64,000 bases of DNA from Paenibacillus sp. JZ16 (GCF_015326965.1 NZ_CP017659.1:2666001-2730000); one strand, 5' to 3'. Shown: positions 22,477 to 30,288, counted from the first letter of the stretch. The notes: generated by a model not told the origin, from the letters alone. Numbers and translations: made by a program.

Positions 22477-22992
22477 CTACCTATAAGATTGGGAGCGTGC
22501 TAATCCCTCATTATTGTTATCCCCCATGATATACTCATAATAATCCGGTAATCTCTTCGCGAAAAGATAGTAATCTATCCAGCGTCTTTGTTTAGTTTCA
22601 TTAATAATCTCAGTAAATTCAGAAACTGTAACTCCCTTATACCTGCAAGAATGAAGCATTTTGTTATCCCCCAGAAAGATGGCAATATGAGCTACTCTAT
22701 TAATCCCTTTCTTCCTGTAACGCTTACGATTAGTAAAAAACAATAAATCGCCACGTTTGAGTTGTTTTTTTTCTATTTTTTCACCTAGCAAACTTTGCTC
22801 GCGAGATGTGCGCGGAAGAAGAATGCGAAGTTGACCATACAGAAATTGAATAAATGAACTACAATCAAATTCATTTGTCTGAAAAGGTTTTGCTCCCAAA
22901 CGATAAGGTGTTGATAGATATTTATAACCTTCCTTTATTATCTTTTCACTGCTATTTTTGATATATAATTTTGGCTTGGTTTTAATTGTCAT
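22477..22992 (-). CDS. NlpC/P60-family cysteine peptidase, no export signal
   Basis: A protein of about 171 residues with the NlpC/P60 catalytic pattern: nucleophile Cys in FDCSSFIQFLYG, SREQSLLG, and His in RVAHIAIFLGDNKMLHS. The family cleaves gamma-D-Glu-diaminopimelate or related amide bonds in peptidoglycan. There is no signal peptide or cell-wall-binding repeat, unlike secreted autolysins, so action in the cytoplasm or the spore mother cell is likely. ATG at 22992, five bases after GGGAGAGTGAG, is preferred over an upstream GTG. It follows the CgeB-like gene by 45 bases and is probably cotranscribed with it. Confidence 0.82.
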   Translation of the reverse strand: MTIKTKPKLYIKNSSEKIIKEGYKYLSTPYRLGAKPFQTNEFDCSSFIQFLYGQLRILLPRTSREQSLLGEKIEKKQLKRGDLLFFTNRKRYRKKGINRVAHIAIFLGDNKMLHSCRYKGVTVSEFTEIINETKQRRWIDYYLFAKRLPDYYEYIMGDNNNEGLARSQSYR

Positions 22993-23037
22993 ATATCTCA
23001 CTCTCCCGAAGTAAAGCCAGGGACGAGGCTTCTTCTT

Positions 23038-24030
23038 TTAGACATCCGCTGTTATAATGCCTTCACGTTTAAGGACTTGCAAAATCTCCTTGGCTCTAAA
23101 CTTATACATATGCTTTCTGATTGTAGTCTGTCCCTGGAGTTGAATGGCCTTTCTCTCAGCCGGGTGATTCAAATAATATTTAATCACTCTCTGCATCTCT
23201 TCTTTACTCCCTGCAGTAACCAGGTCTTTCCCTGGAGTAAAATAACGCTTTATAGCAGGTGTATCACTAGTTAGCATAAATCCGCCTGAGCCAAGTATCT
23301 CATAAGTTCTCTGAGTGAGTTGATTCCTCTTATTTTGAAGACCAATCATGATATCTGTTGAATTGTACACTTTATGTGCTTCCTCATACGGTAAATATCC
23401 GTGAATAGCTGACTTAGGAATTGGGCGGCTGAAGATTCCTTTCATCTGATTCCAATGTCGACCGTAAATGTTCAAATCCCACTTGTTTTCCAATACCGTA
23501 TTTATGCAATCCTTCATCCACTGAAAACGCAAATGATCTGGTTGTTCCCGATATAGTTTCGGATAAGCATTCGCGATGAGGGCGATCTCTGAACGATATT
23601 TATTCACAGGTTTTCCCTTCGCATGGACAGAAGGATGATATCCAAAATCCAATTTTGCGCTTCGATATCCCAAGCGTTTATACAAGTTGATTCTCGGTCT
23701 GCAAATCGTAAAAATAAAGTTAGGTTTTACACGGCGAATTAATGGCAGCGAAAAATCAAATGTATATCCTGGATCTTCCGTGGCCCAATAGATCACAGGG
23801 ATACCTGTATTCCTGATTAATTTGCGGATTTGGAGCTGTTTTTCTTGAGTTGAGTTATCTGGTGTCCAACCAATAACCATAATGATTTGCGGACGAAACT
23901 TACGAATGAGTTCCTCTGCTGCTTCACGTTTTCTAGGACTAACACACTCTACGCGATGCCCCAAATCCCGAAACCCATTGGGCAGTCCATATATCCACAT
24001 GGGATGACTTTCTAAAAATAAAATGCGCAC
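23038..24030 (-). CDS. CgeB-like glycosyltransferase, copy 1
   Basis: A 330-residue protein of the spore maturation CgeB/glycosyltransferase group-1-like family. Landmarks shared with two other proteins in this cluster are ILFLESHPMWIYGLPNGFRDLGH at the N-terminus, YWATEDP near residue 90, DFGYHPSVH near 130, and LTQRTYEILGSGGFMLTSDTPA near 240, the last being the donor-binding half. No signal or membrane helix, so it acts in the cytoplasm. The start is GTG at 24030. CgeB in Bacillus is needed for the outer spore crust, so a role in spore-surface glycan is inferred. A SigK-like promoter lies just upstream. Confidence 0.85.
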   Translation of the reverse strand: MRILFLESHPMWIYGLPNGFRDLGHRVECVSPRKREAAEELIRKFRPQIIMVIGWTPDNSTQEKQLQIRKLIRNTGIPVIYWATEDPGYTFDFSLPLIRRVKPNFIFTICRPRINLYKRLGYRSAKLDFGYHPSVHAKGKPVNKYRSEIALIANAYPKLYREQPDHLRFQWMKDCINTVLENKWDLNIYGRHWNQMKGIFSRPIPKSAIHGYLPYEEAHKVYNSTDIMIGLQNKRNQLTQRTYEILGSGGFMLTSDTPAIKRYFTPGKDLVTAGSKEEMQRVIKYYLNHPAERKAIQLQGQTTIRKHMYKFRAKEILQVLKREGIITADV

Positions 24031-24062
24031 CTTTCCTGTCCCCTTTTGTGAGTTCTTCTCGA

Positions 24063-24090
24063 CAGATTATGCATGAAATGACTGTAATGT
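24063..24090 (-). promoter_or_regulatory. SigK-like promoter of CgeB-like copy 1
   Basis: On the minus strand an AC (24090-24089) is followed after exactly 17 bases by GCATAATCTG (CATA at 24071-24068). This compares well with the SigK pattern AC-N17-GCATAnnnTA; only the last base differs. It lies about 35 bases before the start codon. Confidence 0.5.
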
Positions 24091-24124
24091 CATTCTTCAG
24101 ATGGATCAAATGATGATTCTCGGA

Positions 24125-24133
24125 CATACGATA
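24125..24133 (+). promoter_or_regulatory. SigE/SigK-like -10 element of the Mur-ligase gene
   Basis: CATACGATA fits CATAnnnTA (SigK) and is close to CATACAnT (SigE), about 50 bases before the ligase start. A convincing -35 was not found, so this is tentative. Confidence 0.35.
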
Positions 24134-24185
24134 GCAGGATAAGTCAGATTCGCTCAGTAAGGAAAAGGAGGAAAGCTTAACTTCA

Positions 24186-25298
24186 ATGAGGTCTAATAAA
24201 TGCGTTGTCATTGGTATAACGGGCAGCTCCGGTAAAACGACAACCAAAGAAATGATTGCTTCTATATTGCAGCAGAGGCATCGTGTATTTAAATCGTATA
24301 AGAATGGAAACGATTGTTGGTTCACCTCTCAATACGCAAAGCAGATAAAACCTTCTCACGAGTACGCTGTTCTCGAGTTCGGCATGAAGCATGCCGGAGA
24401 GATAACAAAGCACTGCCAATTGATTCAACCCGACATCGGATTAATCACAAACATCGGCAAAGCGCACATTGGGAATTTCAAACATGGAATCAATGGAATC
24501 GCGGCATCGAAATCAGAAATTATCAGCGGGATGAAGCCTAATGGACTTCTTGTCACAAATGCGGATGATCCTAACTCCAAAAAACTCACATTCCACGATT
24601 CCTTTAAAGGACGGATTGTGACAATAGGCATTAAACAAACGGCAGATTACCGTGCTGGAAATATTCGTTATTCAACTCAGGGGATGTCCTTTTCCGTCAT
24701 GCTGCGCGGCGCTAATGAACATTTTGATATTCCAAGCATCGGAATCTATAATGTCCAGAATTCATTGTTTGCTATAGCAGTATGCGATCAATTAGGCATT
24801 CCTGTTTCGGATATAAAACACGGGTTGCTTCATTACGAGAGACCCTATGCTCGCATGGAGTTAAACCATTTGAATAACGGAGCCATCCTGATTAACGATG
24901 CGTATAATACAAAGCCTGAGCTTAATGCGGCACTCGACGTCCTTCGGTACCTAAGTAAAGGAAAACGTAGAGTCGCAGTTATTGGAGGTATAACGGATAC
25001 GGGAAAATGGACGAAAAATATTCACTACCAAGCAGGAAAGGATCTGGCGCGTTCGGATCTTCATGCTTTATATACGTTTGGAACGAAAGGGAAACACATT
25101 GCAATAGGAGCTAAAAAGAATGGAATGAAGAAGCATGTTGTCCAAGTTGCCTCTATGGCAGAATTAAGAAGAAAAGTTCAGCGTGAGATTGGCCTAGGAA
25201 GTGTAATCCTGTTTAAAGGCGCTGCTCGGAATAATAATACGATACTGATGCGGTTCATCGATCGTTTACTAGGTTCGAAAACAAGGGAAAACGTTTAA
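24186..25298 (+). CDS. MurF-like amide ligase lacking the UDP-sugar-binding domain
   Basis: A 370-residue ATP-dependent Mur ligase. The ATP loop GITGSSGKTTTKEM is at residues 10-23, so the usual N-terminal domain of about 90 residues that holds UDP-MurNAc-peptide in MurF is absent. Central and C-terminal domains remain: EFGMKHAGEI near 63, LITNIGKAHIGNF near 86, YNVQNSLFAIAV near 193, NDAYNTKPELNAALDVL near 237, and AVIGGITDTGKWTKN near 262. It stands alone among glycosyltransferases rather than in a division cluster, and its acceptor is probably not the normal wall precursor. The start ATG lies 13 bases after AAGGAGGA, a rather long spacing. The stop codon sits in the loop of the terminator. 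A poly-amino-acid or spore-glycan ligase is possible; the substrate is unknown. Confidence 0.85.
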   Translation: MRSNKCVVIGITGSSGKTTTKEMIASILQQRHRVFKSYKNGNDCWFTSQYAKQIKPSHEYAVLEFGMKHAGEITKHCQLIQPDIGLITNIGKAHIGNFKHGINGIAASKSEIISGMKPNGLLVTNADDPNSKKLTFHDSFKGRIVTIGIKQTADYRAGNIRYSTQGMSFSVMLRGANEHFDIPSIGIYNVQNSLFAIAVCDQLGIPVSDIKHGLLHYERPYARMELNHLNNGAILINDAYNTKPELNAALDVLRYLSKGKRRVAVIGGITDTGKWTKNIHYQAGKDLARSDLHALYTFGTKGKHIAIGAKKNGMKKHVVQVASMAELRRKVQREIGLGSVILFKGAARNNNTILMRFIDRLLGSKTRENV

Positions 25299-25311
25299 GT
25301 TTTCCCTTGTT
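25280..25311. terminator. Bidirectional terminator between the ligase and CgeB-like copy 2
   Basis: A perfect 13-base stem, AACAAGGGAAAAC with GTTTTCCCTTGTT, with a six-base loop containing the ligase stop codon. T-rich sequence follows on the plus strand (TTTCTGTTATT) and a shorter one on the minus strand. It serves both convergent genes. Confidence 0.9.
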
Positions 25312-25318
25312 TCTGTTA

Positions 25319-26299
25319 TTAAATGATTTTATTCTTCTTCAGCACTTGCAGCATATAAGCGGCCCTGTGTTTATAGCTGTGTTTGGCCGCTGCTTTCTGT
25401 CCGGCAAGAGCAATTTGCTCACGCTGACGAGGATTATTTAGATAATGTTCAACCAACCTAATCGTGTCTGCTGGAGATTTAGAGGTAACGAGATGAACCC
25501 CTGGTTTAAAATGCTTTCGTATTTCGGGTGTATCGGAGGTGATTAGAAATCCTCCCGAGCCGAGTACTTCGTATGTGCGCTGCGTCAGCTGTGTCGGGTG
25601 ATTTTGAAGACCCAGTATGATTTTACTCGTGCTATAAACCTTATTCGCGTTTCGGTAATCCAAATATCCATGAATCCATTCTTTTGGGATACGTGTTCCG
25701 AGGAATGGTTTCATTTTGTCCCAGTTCGTTCCATAAAAGTCGATTCTCCTGCCTGCCTTGAGCAAGGGGCTGATTAGCGTCTTGATCGACGAATGGCGAT
25801 AATGTTTTGAGTATTTTTTTAGCTTAACGGGGTAACCGTTCGCTATAACCGCTATCGTGTGATTATAAGAAGGATTTGGTTTTACCTTCCGGTGAACAGA
25901 ACGATGATATCCGAAATCACAATGGTCTGATTTAAATCCTAAAGACCTGTATTCCTTAACTCGTTTTGCACAGATAGTAAAAATAAAGTCCGGCGAAACA
26001 TAACGGACATAGGGAAGCGTAAATGTATCTGTATGCGTCGGGTCCTCCGTTGCCCAGTACACATGGGGCACCTTAGCCTTCAGAACACACTCTTTAATAC
26101 ACTTCTGCTTCCATTTCGCTGTATTCTCCTCTCCCCAGCTCATCGTAAATATCAGTTGAGGTTTAAAGTCTTTAATGATCCCGGTCAGTTTACGTCGGTT
26201 GATTGGACCGGAGATCTTCACGTTATGCCCTAAATCACGAAAGCCATTCGGCAGACCATAGATCCACATCGGATGACTCTCTAAAAATAATATATTCAA
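25319..26299 (-). CDS. CgeB-like glycosyltransferase, copy 2
   Basis: A protein of about 326 residues, closely related to copy 1: NILFLESHPMWIYGLPNGFRDLGH, YWATEDPTHTDTF, DFGYHRSVH, and LTQRTYEVLGSGGFLITSDTPEI near residue 240. The frame extends to 26326, but TTG at 26299, preceded by GGAAGGGGG, aligns the N-terminus with its two paralogues and is preferred. Cytoplasmic, no signal. It is converging on the Mur-ligase gene and has its own SigK-like promoter upstream. The acceptor and donor sugars are unknown. Confidence 0.85.
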   Translation of the reverse strand: MNILFLESHPMWIYGLPNGFRDLGHNVKISGPINRRKLTGIIKDFKPQLIFTMSWGEENTAKWKQKCIKECVLKAKVPHVYWATEDPTHTDTFTLPYVRYVSPDFIFTICAKRVKEYRSLGFKSDHCDFGYHRSVHRKVKPNPSYNHTIAVIANGYPVKLKKYSKHYRHSSIKTLISPLLKAGRRIDFYGTNWDKMKPFLGTRIPKEWIHGYLDYRNANKVYSTSKIILGLQNHPTQLTQRTYEVLGSGGFLITSDTPEIRKHFKPGVHLVTSKSPADTIRLVEHYLNNPRQREQIALAGQKAAAKHSYKHRAAYMLQVLKKNKII

Positions 26300-26356
26300 A
26301 TTCAGGCCCCCTCCTTCCTTTACCATTACAAATCGAAGATGATCTCAGCCTTTTCA

Positions 26357-26383
26357 TAAGCTATGCTTTTATATAACAGATGT
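26357..26383 (-). promoter_or_regulatory. SigK-like promoter of CgeB-like copy 2
   Basis: Minus-strand GCATAGCTTA matches GCATAnnnTA exactly (CATA at 26365-26362). An AC lies 16 bases upstream at 26383-26382, one base short of the usual 17. It lies about 58 bases before the TTG start. Confidence 0.5.
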
Positions 26384-26466
26384 TCCATGGCGATATGGAA
26401 TTCGGAGGGAATTGATTTTTTAGGCGGACTTGCTTCAGGAACAAGCAAAATGAATACGATGTATCA

Positions 26467-27102
26467 TCAACAGACCCCAGGTGATCCGGCCTTGAGCAGT
26501 TCACTGACGGTTACAAATTCATAACCCTTTGCCCGCAGTATACGAATGATAGTGGAAAGTGCCTTCGGAGTCTGGGAAGCCGTGTCACTTGCGTGCAATA
26601 ATATGATGTCGCCTGGCTTTGTCCTTGCTGTAGCATTGTTAATAATTTTCTTCACTCCAGGTTTCATCCAGTCTAGCGAATCGATGCTCCATTGAATGGT
26701 TGTATAACCTCTGGATTTCAACGTCTTTACCACTCGCTGATTCCAATCCCCATTCGGTGTTCGAATCAAGCGAGGATGCACTCCGAGTGTCGAAATTAAT
26801 GCATGTTCAGCCTTTATCGATTGCTTCTTGATCCACTTATTTGTCTGTTCCGTATAATTCTCATGTAAATACCCGTGCGATCCAACCTCGTATCCCGAAT
26901 ATTTCACTTGCCTTGCGATTTCGGGATAATGGCGTGCCCATGTTCCTGATAAAAAAAAGGTTGCCTTATCTACCTGTTCTTTCTTTAAGATTTTGATTAC
27001 AGGTAAGGGAACTTTACTTCCATTTCCAATGTCAAAAGTTAAAGCAATCCATTTTTTATTGTTTTTTAAATTCACTCTATACACGGCCTGATTGTTGTTC
27101 AA
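26467..27102 (-). CDS. PdaB-like polysaccharide deacetylase
   Basis: A 211-residue NodB-fold protein. Motif 1 reads LTFDIGNG: the first Asp (general base in the family) is kept and the second, normally a metal ligand, is Ile, as I recall for the sporulation PdaB group (TFDIS). Motif 2, SHGYLHENY, keeps the metal-binding His pair; RTPNGDWN and IILLHASD correspond to motifs 3 and 5. No signal peptide. The start is TTG at 27102, six bases after GGAGGG. It stands beside a CgeB-like gene, as does its paralogue at 28169, which points to paired glycosylation and deacetylation or a structural role on spore glycans. Confidence 0.87.
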   Translation of the reverse strand: MNNNQAVYRVNLKNNKKWIALTFDIGNGSKVPLPVIKILKKEQVDKATFFLSGTWARHYPEIARQVKYSGYEVGSHGYLHENYTEQTNKWIKKQSIKAEHALISTLGVHPRLIRTPNGDWNQRVVKTLKSRGYTTIQWSIDSLDWMKPGVKKIINNATARTKPGDIILLHASDTASQTPKALSTIIRILRAKGYEFVTVSELLKAGSPGVC

Positions 27103-27130
27103 TCCGTTCCCTCCATTCTTTGTACTGAAG

Positions 27131-27139
27131 TATCCTATG
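27131..27139 (-). promoter_or_regulatory. SigK-like -10 element of the PdaB-like gene
   Basis: Minus-strand CATAGGATA matches CATAnnnTA and sits about 30 bases before the TTG start. No clear -35 AC at 16-17 bases was found. Confidence 0.35.
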
Positions 27140-27191
27140 TACTAAAAGCTTGAATGATTGGACGGCTAATCAAGGTATCATCAGGAGGACT

Positions 27192-28172
27192 ATGAAGATT
27201 CTATTCTTGGAGCGGGGAAAGCTCTGGTCCTATGGTCTTCCAGATGGACTCAGAGACTTAGGGCATACCGTGCATATTTCAGGACCGGTTACAGAGACTG
27301 CACTTGTCAAACAGATGCATTCCTTTCGGCCCGATCTATTAATTAGCGTAGGTTGGGGTCCTGATCATACGGTTTATAAACAGCGCTTGATGAGAAAGAT
27401 AGCTGCAAAATATAAGATCCCTCTCGTCTATTGGTCAACAGAAGATCCGAATTTCACGAACGAATTTACCCTACCTCTTATCAAAAGAATGCAGCCAGAT
27501 TATATTTTTACCATTTCGAAGCAGACGGCAAAGATGTTTCGCAGCTTGGGTTATCCTTCCGCCTATCTGGATTTTGCATATCATCCTAACATTCATTTTA
27601 GAACCAAAATAAAACCGGCCTATCGGGCTGATATCGCGGTCGTAGCCAATGCTTATCCAGATGTTCTTCGCAGATACCCGCGCTTATACCGGCATAGAGC
27701 CATCGATATTCTTATCAAACCACTCATTTCTAGCGGCTATAAGGTCGATTTCTATGGCAAGGATTGGGGTAAAATGGGTGCCTATCTCGGAAAAACATTG
27801 CCAAAAGATAGCCTGCGCGGGAAAATTCCTTATAAAAATGCAAATCAAGTGTATAGTTCAGCCAAAATCATCATTGGATTGCAAAACTATAAACATATGC
27901 TGACGCAACGAACGTATGAAATTTTGGGATCGGGAGGATTTCTCCTTACATGTAATACTCCCGCTGTACAACGTTTGCTCCGCTCTAATTATGATGCTGC
28001 CATTTCATCGTCGGGACAAGAAACGTTGTCTCTCGTGAGATATTATCTGAATCATGATCAGGAGAGAGAAAGAATTCGAAGAAACGGAAGAGGAACCATT
28101 TCGGCAGAAAACTATAAGAATCGTGCAGCTCAGCTACTATCCGTATTAAAGGATGAGGGTATATTATCATGA
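27192..28172 (+). CDS. CgeB-like glycosyltransferase, copy 3
   Basis: A 326-residue protein related to the two leftward copies but more divergent: KILFLERGKLWSYGLPDGLRDLGH, YWSTEDPNFTNEF, DFAYHPNIH, LTQRTYEILGSGGFLLTCNTPAV. ATG at 27192 follows CAGGAGGACT directly and matches the paralogues; the longer frame from 27150 is not supported. It overlaps the next gene by four bases and heads a three-gene rightward operon (glycosyltransferase, deacetylase homologue, GT2). Confidence 0.85.
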   Translation: MKILFLERGKLWSYGLPDGLRDLGHTVHISGPVTETALVKQMHSFRPDLLISVGWGPDHTVYKQRLMRKIAAKYKIPLVYWSTEDPNFTNEFTLPLIKRMQPDYIFTISKQTAKMFRSLGYPSAYLDFAYHPNIHFRTKIKPAYRADIAVVANAYPDVLRRYPRLYRHRAIDILIKPLISSGYKVDFYGKDWGKMGAYLGKTLPKDSLRGKIPYKNANQVYSSAKIIIGLQNYKHMLTQRTYEILGSGGFLLTCNTPAVQRLLRSNYDAAISSSGQETLSLVRYYLNHDQERERIRRNGRGTISAENYKNRAAQLLSVLKDEGILS

Positions 28173-28789
28173 CGATCTATAATCGAGTAGTTAGCAGGGT
28201 CCCAACTAAACAAGCGGTCCTCGCTCTGACATTTAACATTGCGAATGGACGCAAGGTTCCGCTGTCCGTGCTTAAACTGTTGAAAACCGAAGGAATCACA
28301 AGTACTACTTTTTTTGTTACAGGAACATGGGCAAGATCCAACCCGGACATTGCTAGAAAAATCACAAATATGGGTTATGAGATAGCCTCTCATGGGTACC
28401 TTCACGATAATTACTCAGAGCGTTCGAATGCTTGGATTGAGCGAGATGTAACACGCGCACAGCGGGCAATTCAATCCGCTTGCGGGATAAAACCAATGAT
28501 CATACGCACGCCAAGTGGCGATATGAATCTCCGAGTTATAAAGAAACTGCTTAACATGAATCAGCAAATTATCCATTGGGGAACAGACTCGCTGGATTGG
28601 AAAATTAGAAATCCATCCCAAATCGTTTCAAGGGTTTTGAAGAAGGCTAAATCAGGTGATATCATATTGCTTCATGCGTGTGATACCTGGCATCAAAGCC
28701 TTGATGCCCTTCCCTCCATTATTAAAGGATTGAGACAAAAAGGATTTCGATTCCTAAGCGTGAGTGAGCTGAGGAAATATGAGGAATAA
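28169..28789 (+). CDS. PdaB-like deacetylase homologue with altered catalytic motif
   Basis: A 206-residue paralogue of the protein at 26467-27102. Motif 1 reads LTFNIANG, so both acidic positions of the canonical TFDDG are lost: the general base Asp is Asn and the metal Asp is Ile. SHGYLHDNY keeps the His pair, and RTPSGDMN and IILLHACD follow. It may be catalytically weak, inactive, or a binding protein. The start overlaps the glycosyltransferase stop by four bases, and the stop overlaps the GT2 gene by 11, so expression is tightly linked. No signal peptide. Confidence 0.85.
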   Translation: MTIYNRVVSRVPTKQAVLALTFNIANGRKVPLSVLKLLKTEGITSTTFFVTGTWARSNPDIARKITNMGYEIASHGYLHDNYSERSNAWIERDVTRAQRAIQSACGIKPMIIRTPSGDMNLRVIKKLLNMNQQIIHWGTDSLDWKIRNPSQIVSRVLKKAKSGDIILLHACDTWHQSLDALPSIIKGLRQKGFRFLSVSELRKYEE

Positions 28790-29552
28790 AGGGAGAATTA
28801 CGAATACTAAAGGTGAGATCAGCAAAGAGAAATGGTATGGAGTAAGTGTAATCACAAGTACAAATCGACCTCAATTTTTCAAACAATTGATCCGTAATTT
28901 TTCTAGGCAGCAATTCAAACATAAAGAGCTTATCGTTATCTTGAATCACGACAATATGAACTTGAAGGAATACCGTAGGAAAGCTAGGGACAAACGTATC
29001 AAAATATACCAGCTCCCAAGTAAAATGCCCCTTGGTCATTGTCTAAATTATGCGGCCGATCAAGCAAAATACGGCATTATCTCAAAATTCGACGATGATG
29101 ATTATTACGGGCCGCTTTACTTAAAAAACCAGCTGGAATCTTTGGTCCGTAACGGCGCGGATATTGTGGGAAAGCGGGCTTGCCTCATCTTTCTGGAAGG
29201 TCATAATCAGCTGGTTCTACGTTATCCCAAGCTGCAAAATCGTTTCGTCAAATTTGTGGCTGGTTCTACACTTATGATGAAAAGGTCTCTCGTTAAGAAA
29301 ATACCCTTTAACAAAACATCGCCAGGGGAATGCGTCAACTTCATGGAAAGATGCCGTGGAACAGGTTATAAGATTTACTCCACGGATTATTTAGATTATG
29401 TGACAGTGCGCCGCAATAGTAAAAGAGGCCATACTTGGAAAGTCAGTGACAAAACAATTAAATCCCAAAGCATTCTGATTGCGAAAAACGATAAGAATTA
29501 CAGGAAATACGCGATATCAACCAATAAAGATAAAATCAAACCAGTTCTTTAG
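28779..29552 (+). CDS. Family 2 glycosyltransferase
   Basis: A 257-residue GT-A enzyme. It has VSVITSTNRPQFFKQLI near residue 22, a nucleotide-binding loop ending ILNHDN, and the metal-binding DXD region SKFDDDDYYGP near residue 105. Many Lys and Arg residues and no membrane helix suggest a cytoplasmic, membrane-associated enzyme. Last gene of the rightward CgeB-like operon. Its 3' end overlaps the convergent SleB-like gene by 17 bases. Donor and acceptor are unknown. Confidence 0.87.
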   Translation: MRNKGRITNTKGEISKEKWYGVSVITSTNRPQFFKQLIRNFSRQQFKHKELIVILNHDNMNLKEYRRKARDKRIKIYQLPSKMPLGHCLNYAADQAKYGIISKFDDDDYYGPLYLKNQLESLVRNGADIVGKRACLIFLEGHNQLVLRYPKLQNRFVKFVAGSTLMMKRSLVKKIPFNKTSPGECVNFMERCRGTGYKIYSTDYLDYVTVRRNSKRGHTWKVSDKTIKSQSILIAKNDKNYRKYAISTNKDKIKPVL

Positions 29553-30036
29553 CAAACCAATGCCGACCAATCTTCATTTTAGGTTTTAGCTTTCGAATCC
29601 AGGGGGAAGTTGACTTTTCCGGATTAAAAAAGTATAAACATCCTCCTGTTGGATCTTTGCCCCTTAAAACCTCTCTTACCGCCTCATATACTCTCTCATT
29701 TGGCCGAAGCCAAAATGTACCCGTTGCTATGACTGTAAAAGCTAAGGGTTGTGTAATTACCTCTCTTAAAGTGTTTGGGAAATCATGAGAATGGAGGCGA
29801 TTGAGCACAACAGCTCCAACGGCAACTTGTCCTTGATACGGCTCTGTTCTTGATTCGCTGTAAATAACTCTAGCCAGCATTTCTATCGCAGGAGAATTGT
29901 CCGTCAGTTCCTTTAGCCTCCTGATCACCTGTGTTGAATTCCCCTTAATATTAAACTCCTTTTTAAATGAGAGTAATGCCTCGGCAAGAGAACTGTTCGT
30001 ATACCCCAATGCTCGTAGTCTTGCCCGATTGTCCAT
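29536..30036 (-). CDS. SleB/CwlJ-like cell wall hydrolase
   Basis: A 166-residue protein with the Hydrolase_2 (SleB) domain from about residue 52: LARVIYSESRTEPYQGQVAVGAVVLNRL contains the catalytic Glu region, followed by ...YFFNPEKSTSPW. The N-terminal 45 residues (LRALGYTNSSLAEALLSFKKEFNI) resemble a partial peptidoglycan-binding helix bundle. SleB proteins open the spore cortex during germination by lytic cleavage at muramic lactam. Unlike SleB it has no signal peptide and so is closer to CwlJ in layout. It is convergent with the GT2 gene with a 17-base overlap. The start ATG follows a GGGGAT-type site. Confidence 0.85.
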   Translation of the reverse strand: MDNRARLRALGYTNSSLAEALLSFKKEFNIKGNSTQVIRRLKELTDNSPAIEMLARVIYSESRTEPYQGQVAVGAVVLNRLHSHDFPNTLREVITQPLAFTVIATGTFWLRPNERVYEAVREVLRGKDPTGGCLYFFNPEKSTSPWIRKLKPKMKIGRHWFAKELV

Positions 30037-30180
30037 ACTGCCATCCCCATTCTCTTTAAGAGTTTAGTATACTGTATTCTAATATTGATGAGAGGTTTGG
30101 GCCGTAAAAGAAAAACTGCAAAAAAACGCCACGAGTGTTATTCCGTGTCCTGACAACATTTGAACTGAATATGAACAGGC

Positions 30181-30235
30181 AAAAAAAATGCTGCGGCGTC
30201 ACATACAAGGAAGCTTTGTATGTGAGCCGCAGCAT
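30181..30235 (-). terminator. Strong terminator after the PQQ-protein gene and kinase remnant
   Basis: A long hairpin at 30188-30235: ATGCTGCGGC and TCACATACAA arms pair with TTGTATGTGA and GCCGCAGCAT with one mismatch, followed on the minus strand by eight T (complement of 30181-30188). It lies beyond the decayed kinase and upstream of the SleB-like gene. Confidence 0.88.
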
Positions 30236-30288
30236 AGAGATACAGCGATAACGTTCAAATGATCCGATCGATGGCCTCATGAATCTGA

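Noticed and set aside
30188..30235. Considered as the terminal inverted repeat of an insertion sequence
   Set aside because: The arms are adjacent around a small loop and followed by a T-run; no transposase is present, so it is a terminator.
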